Source: Candidatus Segatella mututuai (GTDB lineage: Bacteria; Bacteroidota; Bacteroidia; Bacteroidales; Bacteroidaceae). From it: a stretch of DNA of 8,762 bases. The notes under the pieces were generated by a model. The model was not told the DNA's origin, did not search any database, and saw only the letters and a program-made list of their open reading frames with translations. Shown here in pieces: positions 1 to 6,613 of this stretch. Numbering within the stretch: position 1 is the stretch's first letter; each line of letters starts with the position of its first letter. Position numbers and translations under genes: made by a program. The DNA lies in contig DJOI01000071.1 of assembly GCA_002439605.1 (NCBI GenBank), positions 1 through 8,762 of the forward strand. Direction: 5' to 3'.

Positions 1-26
1 AATAAACGTAAACTCTATTTGGGCTG

Positions 27-58
27 CAAAGTAACGAATTTTTGTGGAAATATGCAAA
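27..58 (-). promoter_or_regulatory. Probable minus-strand promoter firing out of the window to the left
   Basis: Read on the minus strand, TTTG (58-55) is followed after 20 bases by TTACTTTG (34-27). The Bacteroidetes consensus is TTTG, 19-21 bases, TAnnTTTG, so only one defined base of the -7 box differs. The gene it would serve lies to the left of base 1 and cannot be seen. The spacing matches that of the pyrE and tRNA promoters in this window, which is why I keep it despite the mismatch. Confidence 0.45.
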
Positions 59-489
59 TTTTATGTGCTATATTTGAGAGTAACGCTTCAAATTAATGAC
101 TTTTCGGCATTTATCCGCAGCCTCGTAGATTGATACCTGTATTACAAAAGATGTTGGAAACAAGGTAAGAAAAGAACAGGGAAATAGTCATTTGCGGACA
201 TTCATTAAACCCTATCTGAAAAAGGATAATATATGTATAGCGTGAGCGTTGTAGCTTTCTCTTTTCCGTATTCAAATTTGCGAGAATTTGATAAGAAGGT
301 CAAGTTTCAATAACGCTCTCCTTTTTTCTAATATGTTTGACGCACTTTTCGTTTGTAAAATGCAAAAATACAAAGACCTTTTGAATTCGCGGAAGATTTT
401 CTGAAAAATTTTTAGTTTCTAAGATTTTATATAGCTTTATATATAGTATAGTAATGTATGAATGAAAGGTGGTAATTCCCTTTATAATA
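59..489. other. AT-rich non-coding stretch with no recognisable gene
   Basis: No reading frame here is long enough or protein-like enough to support. The longest tidy frame I checked is an ATG at 233-235 running to a TAA at 311-313 (26 residues) without a promoter; I do not call it. There is no rRNA, tRNA, CRISPR-like spacing or clear inverted-repeat end. An isolated TATGTTTG at 332-339 resembles a -7 box but has no TTTG at the right distance. The stretch may be decayed DNA beside the broken ATPase gene, but nothing in it proves that. Confidence 0.5.
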
Positions 490-521
490 TTTGGTTCGTT
501 TAATAAAAAATATTATCTTTG
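490..521 (+). promoter_or_regulatory. Canonical Bacteroidetes promoter upstream of the broken ATPase gene
   Basis: TTTG at 490-493 and TATCTTTG at 514-521 are 20 bases apart, an exact fit to TTTG-N20-TAnnTTTG. Transcription should begin roughly seven bases after the -7 box, near 528, leaving a leader of about 35 bases before the ATG at 564. The leader is AT-rich with no Shine-Dalgarno sequence. The promoter appears intact although the gene it serves is broken. Confidence 0.75.
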
Positions 522-563
522 TATTGTTTATTTAACGCACATTAATTTAACGGCTGTTACATT

Positions 564-1033
564 ATGAGGTTTTATGATAGAGAAAAGGGATAGAGATACT
601 GCGCAAGAACTGGGAAAAGTCGGCTAAACGTTCCCTTTTCACTGTGATGATAGGCGGAAGACGTATCGGAAAAACGATGCTCTTGCTTAAGACGGAGCAA
701 GAACAGAAGATGTAGTATCTGTATGTCTCGAAGGACAATGAGCGTGTGCTGGTAGGGAAATTCCAAAAGGTTGCCGATGAGGTACTGGGACTTCATATCT
801 ATGGACATCTGGAAACTTTTGCGCAGTTCTTTGAGCAAATCATGGAATATGGAAAGGAACATCATTTTACCATTGTTTTCGATGAGTTCCAAAACTTCTT
901 GAAAGTAAATCCAGCCATTCCGAGCCATATTCAAGCCATTTGGGATAGATACCACGAATCGACAACCGTCCGTGGCAATTTCGGGAAGTATAAGGAGGTA
1001 CAGTTGAAAGGCTTGTCTATGCAAGATATGTAG
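564..1033 (+). pseudogene. Remnant of an AAA-type ATPase (ATPase_2 / DUF234-like family)
   Basis: Three frame-consistent pieces add up to a single decayed ATPase. It opens with ATG at 564 (MRFYDREK), then a TAG at 591 unless one base is restored near 588-591. The +2 frame then continues with EILRKNWEKSAKRSLFTVM and a P-loop GGRRIGKT (653-676). A TAG at 713-715 interrupts it. The frame resumes through a Walker B segment, FTIVFDEFQNF (866-898), and IWDRYHESTTV (to 970), then jumps to FGKYKEVQLKGLSMQDM and a stop at 1031-1033. From general knowledge of the family, the start and the LSMxDM-type end look like true termini, while some 200-300 residues of sensor and C-terminal domain expected between them are missing. 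So there are at least three lesions: a frameshift, a nonsense codon and an internal deletion near 971. Full-length relatives are common in Bacteroidales, and their role is unknown. No functional product is expected. Confidence 0.8.
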
Positions 1034-1102
1034 GAGAAGGTTTTAATGTAAAATCCAGTTTGCGTTTTCTGAATAAGTGTTGATGTGTTCCCTCTCTTAC
1101 AG

Positions 1103-2650
1103 TTATATTCCTCTTTCCGCCCAGTCGCCACGGTCGAGGGTGCGATAACCGATAGCCTCTGCCAAGTGGTGCGACTCCACATGCTCAGAGTCTTCCAAGT
1201 CGGCAATGGTGCGGGCTACCTTCAGGATGCGGTTGTAGGCGCGGGCAGAGAGTGACAGACGTTCCATCGCCATTCTCAACATGCTGATGCCGGCTTCGTC
1301 GGGTTCGGCATATTGGTGTATCATGCGCTCGCTCATTTGTGCGTTGCAATGTATTCCCTTTTGCCCGCTGAAGCGTGTAGCCTGGATTTCCCTTGCTTTT
1401 ATCACGCGTTTGCGTATCTCGGCACTCGGCTCGCCTGGGGCTGCCTTCGAGATGTCCTTGAAAGGTACGGGAGTTATCTCACATTGGATGTCGATGCGGT
1501 CGAGCAATGGGCCAGAAATCTTGTTCATGTAACGCTGTATTTGTCCTGGCGTGCAGACGCAATGGTGGGTAGGGTCGCCATAGTAACCGCAAGGGCAAGG
1601 GTTCATGCTTGCCACGAACATGAAAGAACAAGGATAGTCGATTGTGTATTTGGCACGGCTGATATTGATGTGCCGGTCTTCCAAAGGCTGGCGCAGCACC
1701 TCGAGGGTTGTTTTGTTAAACTCAGGCAACTCGTCGCAAAAGAGCACGCCATTGTGTGCCAACGAAATCTCGCCAGGCTGAGGTGTTGCGCCTCCTCCTA
1801 CTAAAGCTACTTGGGATATAGTGTGATGGGGAGAGCGAAATGGTCGTTGAGAGATGAGCGACACGTTCTTGCCCAACTTGCCAGCTATGGAATGTATCTG
1901 TGTGGTTTCCAGGCTCTCGGAGAGCGTAAGGGGAGGAAGGATGGAAGGCAGCCGCTTTGCCATCATCGATTTGCCCGAACCCGGAGGACCCACCATGATG
2001 AGATTGTGGCCTCCAGCGGCTGCTACTTCCAAGGCTCGTTTCACATTTTCTTGGCCTCGTACATCGGCATAGTCGAGGTCGAAGTGGCTTTGATTCTCGT
2101 AGAATTCCTTGCGCGTGTCGACAATCGTAGGTGATGGGTTGCTCTGGTCGTTCATGAAGAGTATCACCTCATGCAAGCTTTTCATGCCGTACACCTCCAA
2201 GTTGTTGACCACGGCAGCTTCTCTCACGTTCTGTTCAGGGACGATGAGACCTTTGAAATGCTCGGCTCTGGCACGTATGGCTATGGGCAAAGCTCCCTTG
2301 ATGGGCTGCAGGGTTCCGTCGAGACTCAACTCGCCCACCATCATGTATTCCTTGAGATGGTCTGCTATGATGTTGCTGTTGGCTCCCAATATGCCAATAG
2401 CCAAGGGTAGGTCGAAACTGCTGCCTTCCTTGCGAAGGTCGGCTGGAGCCATGTTGATGGTAATGTCGGCTACGGGAAACTTGAAGCCGCTGTATTGCAG
2501 GGCTGCAGCTATTCGGTCACGGCTTTCTCTTACGGCTTCGTCGCCAAGTCCCGTGAGATGATATTGTACGCCTCTGTTGAGGCTTACTTCTATGGTTACG
2601 GTGGTTACTTCCAGTCCGTTTACGGCTGCGCAATAGGTTTTTACTAACAT
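1103..2650 (-). CDS. comM: ComM/YifB-type AAA+ ATPase (magnesium chelatase ChlI-like)
   Basis: A 515-residue protein, the usual length for the YifB/ComM family. Residues 1-170 form the Lon-protease-like N-terminal domain. Residues from about 190 form the ChlI-type AAA+ core, with Walker A GPPGSGKS (221-228), Walker B VLFCDE (302-307) and the conserved GPLLDRIDI segment (380-388) that carries an arginine expected to complete the active site. A cysteine cluster (C352, C354, C364, C366) typical of the family may bind metal. The C-terminal helical domain spans about 400-500. In Vibrio and Haemophilus, ComM is a hexameric helicase that extends the joint between incoming and chromosomal DNA during natural transformation; in most bacteria the role is untested. 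It follows the DUF4369 lipoprotein gene by 52 bases, with no TAnnTTTG box in the gap, so it is probably cotranscribed. Despite the magnesium chelatase name, it has no expected link to chlorophyll or cobalamin. Confidence 0.93.
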   Translation of the reverse strand: MLVKTYCAAVNGLEVTTVTIEVSLNRGVQYHLTGLGDEAVRESRDRIAAALQYSGFKFPVADITINMAPADLRKEGSSFDLPLAIGILGANSNIIADHLKEYMMVGELSLDGTLQPIKGALPIAIRARAEHFKGLIVPEQNVREAAVVNNLEVYGMKSLHEVILFMNDQSNPSPTIVDTRKEFYENQSHFDLDYADVRGQENVKRALEVAAAGGHNLIMVGPPGSGKSMMAKRLPSILPPLTLSESLETTQIHSIAGKLGKNVSLISQRPFRSPHHTISQVALVGGGATPQPGEISLAHNGVLFCDELPEFNKTTLEVLRQPLEDRHINISRAKYTIDYPCSFMFVASMNPCPCGYYGDPTHHCVCTPGQIQRYMNKISGPLLDRIDIQCEITPVPFKDISKAAPGEPSAEIRKRVIKAREIQATRFSGQKGIHCNAQMSERMIHQYAEPDEAGISMLRMAMERLSLSARAYNRILKVARTIADLEDSEHVESHHLAEAIGYRTLDRGDWAERGI

Positions 2651-2702
2651 GTGTTCAGGTTTTAAGCGTTGGTGAAGAACGTTTTTCTTTCTGAGGAAGG
2701 CT

Positions 2703-3710
2703 TTATTTCAGCAGTTGGTCTAATTTGTTGCTCAGTTCTTTCTTTCTCAGGCTCCGAGCTACGATTCTGCCATTCTTCAGCACGATGTTGTCGGGTATTC
2801 CCATAAGTCCGAGCTTCAGGAGAGTCTTGTCGGCAAGGAGATCTCCGTTGCATACGTTGGGCCAGGAGATGGAATCGCGTTCTAAGTTTCTCTTGCAGTC
2901 GGCCTTGTTGCCGTCTATGCAAATACTCATCAGCTTGAGTTTTCCGTGCGAGCTACGCTGGCGGTTCTTGAGCTCACGCAAGAGATCCATGCTATCGAAG
3001 ACGGAGCTCGACCAGGTGGTGATGACTGCTACGGGTGCCGAGGCAAGAGAGGTGCTCGATATGAGCTTCCCGTTTATGTCGTAGGCTGTAAATACTGGCA
3101 GTTGTGAGCCTGTGCCCGCACTCTTGAGCCATTTGAGTTGTTGCGCCAACCTTGCGATATTGCCATTGCCAGGCTGTTCTTTGTTCAAGAGGCTGAGCAA
3201 TCGTGATGCCTTGGCGTAATCGGGCGAAAGGCTTGCCACGAAGTATTTTCTGACGAGGAACACACTTACCGCCGATGTGGGGTTGTCTTTGATGAACTGC
3301 TCGGCTATTTTGGCTTCTTCGGGAGGTGAGACGTTAAGGATCTGCTCGCGAAATGAGTTCATGAGCTCATTGTCCTTGCTGCCCTTCACGGTAAGTTCCT
3401 TGAGGCGGGAGGCATCGGCCTTGATGTCTACCGACTTGCCCGATTCTGCGAAGACGGGCTGTTCGGAGAAGTTGGGGAACACTATCATGAGTGTGAACTT
3501 GTCCTTGCAGGGGGTCTCGTAGGTGAACCGTCCGTCTATGACTTTGATAGTGTCGACACCTTCGATGCCGCCATCAGGACTGTATACATAAAATTCGCCT
3601 TGATCCATGTGAAGAAATCTGCCTTCGATTTGGAATCTATTGCTGCCTACCACACAAGCGGTAAGTGTCAGACTTGCTATTAGAATAAATAAATAAGCAA
3701 ATTTTTTCAT
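2703..3710 (-). CDS. DUF4369 / TlpA-like lipoprotein lacking the redox cysteines
   Basis: A 335-residue protein. MKKFAYLFILIASLTLTAC is a signal peptide with a lipobox (LTAC, lipidated Cys19). Residues about 25-110 resemble the DUF4369 beta-rich domain found in Bacteroidetes thiol-disulfide exchange lipoproteins. Residues about 130-195 are helical, and residues about 203-335 are thioredoxin/TlpA-like. The thioredoxin fold is supported by TTW at 231-233, by GIP at 304-306, where the cis-proline is expected, and by the following NIVLKNGRIV strand. However, where the family has WCxxC the sequence reads WSSSVFDS (233-240), so both active-site cysteines are gone and a redox reaction is unlikely. 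The frame extends upstream into the tRNA-Leu gene, but the signal peptide fixes the start at ATG 3710, only 14 bases from the tRNA 3' end. Likely anchored to the periplasmic or outer face of a membrane; its partner is unknown. Confidence 0.85.
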   Translation of the reverse strand: MKKFAYLFILIASLTLTACVVGSNRFQIEGRFLHMDQGEFYVYSPDGGIEGVDTIKVIDGRFTYETPCKDKFTLMIVFPNFSEQPVFAESGKSVDIKADASRLKELTVKGSKDNELMNSFREQILNVSPPEEAKIAEQFIKDNPTSAVSVFLVRKYFVASLSPDYAKASRLLSLLNKEQPGNGNIARLAQQLKWLKSAGTGSQLPVFTAYDINGKLISSTSLASAPVAVITTWSSSVFDSMDLLRELKNRQRSSHGKLKLMSICIDGNKADCKRNLERDSISWPNVCNGDLLADKTLLKLGLMGIPDNIVLKNGRIVARSLRKKELSNKLDQLLK

Positions 3711-3724
3711 ATATAGGAGGAAAG

Positions 3725-3810
3725 TGCCGCGAGCGGGACTCGAACCCGCACAGCCATTACTGGCCAAGGGATTTTAAGTCCCTCGTGTCTACCAATTCCA
3801 CCATTGCGGC
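3725..3810 (-). tRNA. tRNA-Leu (UAA anticodon)
   Basis: An 86-base class II tRNA with a full cloverleaf. The anticodon loop is CTTAAAA on an AGGGA/TCCCT stem, placing the anticodon UAA at 3776-3774. The long variable arm GGCCAGTAATGGCT marks leucine, and the T arm is GCGGG-TTCGAGT-CCCGC. The discriminator base is A (3725), as usual for leucine. CCA is not encoded. The acceptor stem GCCGCAA / TCGCGGC has one A·C mismatch at pair 6-67. It lies 21 bases downstream of tRNA-Gly and shares its promoter. Confidence 0.95.
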
Positions 3811-3831
3811 ATGGTAAACAATAAAAACGAG

Positions 3832-3904
<73 letters not shown>

Positions 3905-3916
3905 AAAATGTGAGTG

Positions 3917-3948
3917 CAAAGATAGTGCTATTTCTTGGAACAGCCAAA
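3917..3948 (-). promoter_or_regulatory. Canonical promoter for the tRNA-Gly / tRNA-Leu transcript
   Basis: On the minus strand, TTTG (3948-3945) and TATCTTTG (3924-3917) are 20 bases apart, an exact match to the Bacteroidetes promoter. Initiation near 3910 would leave a leader of only a few bases before tRNA-Gly. The -33 box lies within a run of eight T residues (3953-3946, minus strand), part of an A7/T8 symmetric stretch at 3946-3965 that might also weakly terminate the upstream lipoprotein transcript. Confidence 0.8.
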
Positions 3949-4008
3949 AAAAATCACATTTTTTTAGATGAAATGCTGTTTTTTCTTTGCATCTTCCCAG
4001 TTCTTGAC

Positions 4009-4689
4009 TTAGTTTCCCACGCTTACGGGGAAGCCAAGACCTTTGTAGCTGATGCCGTATCCCATGAGTGGGTCGCCCTTGGTCCCTTCGGTAATGGCTC
4101 CTGTTTCCAGGGAATAGGTACGCTTGCATTTCTTGCACACGACAGATTGGCGTACTCCGTTTAGTTCGAGCGGATAGCTGGTTCCACCGTATTGGTTTAT
4201 ACAGTTGGGGCATTGTCTGTCCCAAGCCACTTTCCCTTGAAAATTAGTCAGTCCGATGATGATTCCGTTGTTGGCTCCCAAGGCGTGAGTCTTGATGCGA
4301 TTGTCCCACCCCTCCGTGCGGTCGGTGGTAATCTTGATGTCTTCGGTTATGTTTCTTCCGTCGTTGAGTGTGGAATAAATGTGCCAGATGCCATCGTTCT
4401 TCACGCTGATGAAGGTGTAGTTTCCCACGTTGTTGAGGGCTGTCTCTATGCTGGTCCCAGGATGCAGTTTGGGATTGAAGTAAAAGCTGCATGGAAACCG
4501 GGTGCTGATGATGTTTTCTGCATCACAGCCGACAAGGATTGACAAGCCCAAGAGCAAGGCTATGCTCCAAGCCCAGCCATGTCTTACCTTTATATATATA
4601 TAGGAATGCTTCACTTCTTTGTCTTTCTGTTTTCGATTTTTACTTTCCTTGGTCTTGTCTTTATCTTCCGAGCAATTCTTTCTCTGCAT
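4009..4689 (-). CDS. Putative lipoprotein with a four-cysteine zinc-ribbon-like C-terminus
   Basis: Up to 226 residues from ATG 4689. A hydrophobic stretch, WSIALLLGLSILVGC (41-55), ends in a lipobox (LVGC, Cys55), so export and lipidation are likely. The C-terminal part carries CPNC (160-163) and CKKC (185-188) inside a glycine-rich, beta-looking region (140-226). This layout could bind zinc or iron; the Rieske pattern, which needs CxH and CxxH, is absent. I recognise it only as a Bacteroidales lipoprotein type without a known role. The start is uncertain: ATG 4689 overlaps argH by 29 bases and gives an unusually long, charged 37-residue stretch before the membrane segment. A GTG at 4614 would give 201 residues, a 46-base gap from argH and a more normal signal peptide. 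It lies directly downstream of argH, probably at the end of that transcript. Confidence 0.7.
   Translation of the reverse strand: MQRKNCSEDKDKTKESKNRKQKDKEVKHSYIYIKVRHGWAWSIALLLGLSILVGCDAENIISTRFPCSFYFNPKLHPGTSIETALNNVGNYTFISVKNDGIWHIYSTLNDGRNITEDIKITTDRTEGWDNRIKTHALGANNGIIIGLTNFQGKVAWDRQCPNCINQYGGTSYPLELNGVRQSVVCKKCKRTYSLETGAITEGTKGDPLMGYGISYKGLGFPVSVGN
4591..4602. repeat. (TA)6 dinucleotide tract in the lipoprotein's N-terminal coding region
   Basis: Six TA units in a row encode part of YIYI just upstream of the signal peptide. The tract lies between both candidate starts (ATG 4689, GTG 4614) and the lipobox, so a gain or loss of one unit would shift the frame and remove the protein. Six units is short for strong slippage, and no on/off variants can be seen from one sequence. 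Confidence 0.6.
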
Positions 4690-6001
4690 TCTCCATGCGT
4701 TCGAAGTGGAAGTCGGAAAGCGTGTTCTCCATCAGCTTTTGGATTTTGTCGTTGCAAAGATTGCCGATGCTTCCCTCGTGTGTGTGGTGGATATCCTTGT
4801 TGGGCTTGAACTTGCCCGCCTCGATTTCCAATCCTACTTTCTTGTAAGCGTCACGGAAAGGCGTGCCGTTGGCAGCCAATTGGTTTACTTCTTCCACGGA
4901 GAACATCGGGTCGTAGCGAGAATCATCGAGGATGTGTTCGTTCACCTCCATCTTGTTGATGATATAGGCAGCCATCTGCAGACAGTCTTTCAACTCGCCG
5001 AAGGCGGGGAGGAAGACTTCCTTGATAATTTGCAGGTCGCGGAAGTAGCCTACGGGCAGGTTGTTCATGATGAGCATTATCTGTTGTGGAAGGCTCTGCA
5101 GCTTGTTGCTCTTGGCGCGAATCAGCTCGAACACATCTGGGTTTTTCTTGTGGGGCATGATGCTCGACCCCGTGGTGCATTCCTTGGGCAACTTGATGAA
5201 TCCGAAGTTCTGGCAGTTGAACAGGCAGGCATCGAAAGCCATCTTGGCAAGTGTCCCTGCCACGGTAGCCATGGCGAAAGCCACGTTGCGTTCCATCTTT
5301 CCGCGTCCCATCTGTGCATAGACCACGTTGTAATCCATGCTGTCGAAGCCGAGCAACTGTGTTGTCATGGTTCGGTTGAGGGGGAAGCTGCTTCCGTAAC
5401 CTGCCGCACTTCCCAAAGGGTTGCGGTTGGTCATGCGATAGGCGGCCAGCAGGAAGAGCATGTCGTCGGCAAGACTCTCTGCATAGGCTCCAAACCACAA
5501 GCCGAACGACGAGGGCATGGCTACTTGCAGATGTGTGTAGCCAGGCATCAGCACGTGCTTGTATTGTTCGCTCTTCTGTATCAGCTCGTCGAAGAGGATC
5601 TTCACGGCATCGACGATTTCTTTCAGCTCGTGGCGGGTGAAGAGCTTCAGGTCTACCAATACCTGGTCGTTGCGCGAGCGTCCAGAGTGTATCTTCTTGC
5701 CCATGTCGCCCAACTTCTGTGTCAGCATCAGCTCAACTTGGGAGTGCACGTCCTCTACGCCGTCCTCTATTACAAACTCGCCTTTCTCGGCTATGGCATA
5801 GATGTTCTTGAGTTCGGCAAGGAGCTGGGGAAGCTCTTCCTTGCCGAGCAGTCCGATGCTTTCGAGCATGGTGATGTGCGCCATGCTTCCCAGAACGTCA
5901 TACTTGGCGAGATAGAGGTCCAGCTCTCGGTCTCGCCCTACGGTGAAGCGTTCTATCTCCTTGTTTACTTCAAAGTTTTTTTCCCAAAGTTTATGTGCCA
6001 T
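4661..6001 (-). CDS. argH: Argininosuccinate lyase
   Basis: A 446-residue enzyme of the fumarase/aspartase superfamily, close to the usual 450-460. It splits argininosuccinate into arginine and fumarate, the last step of arginine synthesis, as a cytoplasmic homotetramer. Three conserved regions are present: HSGRSRNDQ (105-113); GYTHLQ (154-159), with the expected catalytic histidine H157; and the family signature GSSIMPHKKNP (278-288), with the catalytic serine in the GSS loop. The signature has H at the position where animal enzymes often have Q. ATG 6001 gives the natural N-terminus MAHKLWEK. It starts 11 bases after the START-like gene, indicating one operon, and its last 29 bases overlap the longest form of the downstream lipoprotein. 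No separate promoter is visible. Fully intact and very likely functional. Confidence 0.97.
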   Translation of the reverse strand: MAHKLWEKNFEVNKEIERFTVGRDRELDLYLAKYDVLGSMAHITMLESIGLLGKEELPQLLAELKNIYAIAEKGEFVIEDGVEDVHSQVELMLTQKLGDMGKKIHSGRSRNDQVLVDLKLFTRHELKEIVDAVKILFDELIQKSEQYKHVLMPGYTHLQVAMPSSFGLWFGAYAESLADDMLFLLAAYRMTNRNPLGSAAGYGSSFPLNRTMTTQLLGFDSMDYNVVYAQMGRGKMERNVAFAMATVAGTLAKMAFDACLFNCQNFGFIKLPKECTTGSSIMPHKKNPDVFELIRAKSNKLQSLPQQIMLIMNNLPVGYFRDLQIIKEVFLPAFGELKDCLQMAAYIINKMEVNEHILDDSRYDPMFSVEEVNQLAANGTPFRDAYKKVGLEIEAGKFKPNKDIHHTHEGSIGNLCNDKIQKLMENTLSDFHFERMENAEKELLGR

Positions 6002-6012
6002 AATTGTGTTTT

Positions 6013-6474
6013 TTAATCTTCGTATGGAACCATTGCCAGGGCGTTGGCTATCTTCTCTATGCCTTCTTCGAGTGGCTTTTTCACCATGCCTTTGATGAAT
6101 GGGTTGAGGTCGGCCTTGATGGTAAGCTTCATCTTGCAGGCCATGTCGCTTGTGGGCAGCAACTGAATCCAGAGGTTGAAGGGGATGGGGCTGTTGCTTG
6201 TCTCAAACTTGATGGTCTTTGGCTCTTCTCGGTCTACGACGTTCAGCTTTATCTCGCCTACCATGGGGGCGGAGAAAGAAACGCTGTCGGAGTCGAAAGT
6301 CAGGTCTTTGATTTTCTCGATTTGCTCCTTCTTGTCTTCGGGAATCTGGTCTTTCACCTGTTCGAATTTGTCTTTGAGGCGCTGCAGGTTGTTCAGGTCG
6401 CTCAAAGTGTTGTATACAGATTCCTGCTTGTGCGGAATTTGCTGGATGCTGCTTTCAAATGTCGTTGTGCTCAT
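6013..6474 (-). CDS. Small START-like (SRPBCC superfamily) protein
   Basis: A 153-residue protein without signal peptide or membrane segment. The opening FESSIQQIPHKQESVYNTLSDL (6-27) is the typical first strand and helix of an SRPBCC domain. A charged helical insert spans 31-57, followed by alternating strands (about 59-121), and the long C-terminal helix (124-148) closes the fold. Such domains enclose a hydrophobic ligand pocket; the ligand here is unknown, and no catalytic residues can be named. The start is ATG 6474. It is 11 bases upstream of argH and 139 bases downstream of pyrE, that gap being filled by a nested inverted repeat. The same neighbourhood appears, from memory, in other Bacteroidales, which hints at a housekeeping role, but no link to arginine or pyrimidine synthesis can be shown. 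Confidence 0.8.
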   Translation of the reverse strand: MSTTTFESSIQQIPHKQESVYNTLSDLNNLQRLKDKFEQVKDQIPEDKKEQIEKIKDLTFDSDSVSFSAPMVGEIKLNVVDREEPKTIKFETSNSPIPFNLWIQLLPTSDMACKMKLTIKADLNPFIKGMVKKPLEEGIEKIANALAMVPYED

Positions 6475-6492
6475 TAATTTTATGAATTTAGA

Positions 6493-6608
6493 GAATTTAA
6501 AGGAAGTTGCCGTTTCCGATGGTCGTTCGGGAAGTTAAGGGACGATGGCATGAAGTCGTTATTGTATGGCATTTGTCCCTTGACTTCTCTCTGACTTCCC
6601 TTAAATTC
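6493..6608. repeat. Nested inverted-repeat element between pyrE and the START-like gene
   Basis: Two pairs of arms are nested about the same centre. Outer arms 6493-6507 and 6594-6608 match over 14 of 15 bases. Inner arms 6531-6543 and 6575-6587 match over 12 of 13. In the minus-strand transcript, the outer mismatch becomes a G·U pair and the inner becomes A·C. The arms share an AAGGGA/GGAAGT-like core, and a spare ACTTCCC (6594-6600) could also pair with GGGAAGT (6529-6535), so two folds compete. There is no U-tract after the structure, so it is not a classical terminator. It could be an RNA-processing or attenuation element within the pyrE-argH transcript, or a dispersed palindromic repeat. 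Confidence 0.75.
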
Positions 6609-6613
6609 CCAAT

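Noticed and set aside
233..313. Short plus-strand frame, 26 residues from ATG 233
   Set aside because: It has no promoter and no recognisable feature, and it lies in AT-rich DNA where such frames arise by chance.
332..339. TATGTTTG as a plus-strand -7 promoter box
   Set aside because: No TTTG lies 19-21 bases upstream and no gene follows directly.
363..370. CAAAAATA as a minus-strand -7 promoter box
   Set aside because: No partner CAAA lies about 20 bases away and no gene follows it on the minus strand.
1034..1102. Possible terminator between the converging ATPase remnant and comM
   Set aside because: I found no stem of useful length or T-run in this 69-base gap.
3711..3767. N-terminal extension of the DUF4369 gene into tRNA-Leu
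   Set aside because: The extension encodes the tRNA sequence; a clear signal peptide starts at ATG 3710.
3962..3997. AGATG...CATCT hairpin after the Cys4 lipoprotein gene as a terminator
   Set aside because: The stem is only five pairs with a long loop and no directly following U-tract on the minus strand.
4619..6016. Long plus-strand open frame of 465 codons opposite argH
   Set aside because: It is an antisense shadow of argH, whose catalytic motifs are all on the minus strand; the predicted protein resembles no family I know.
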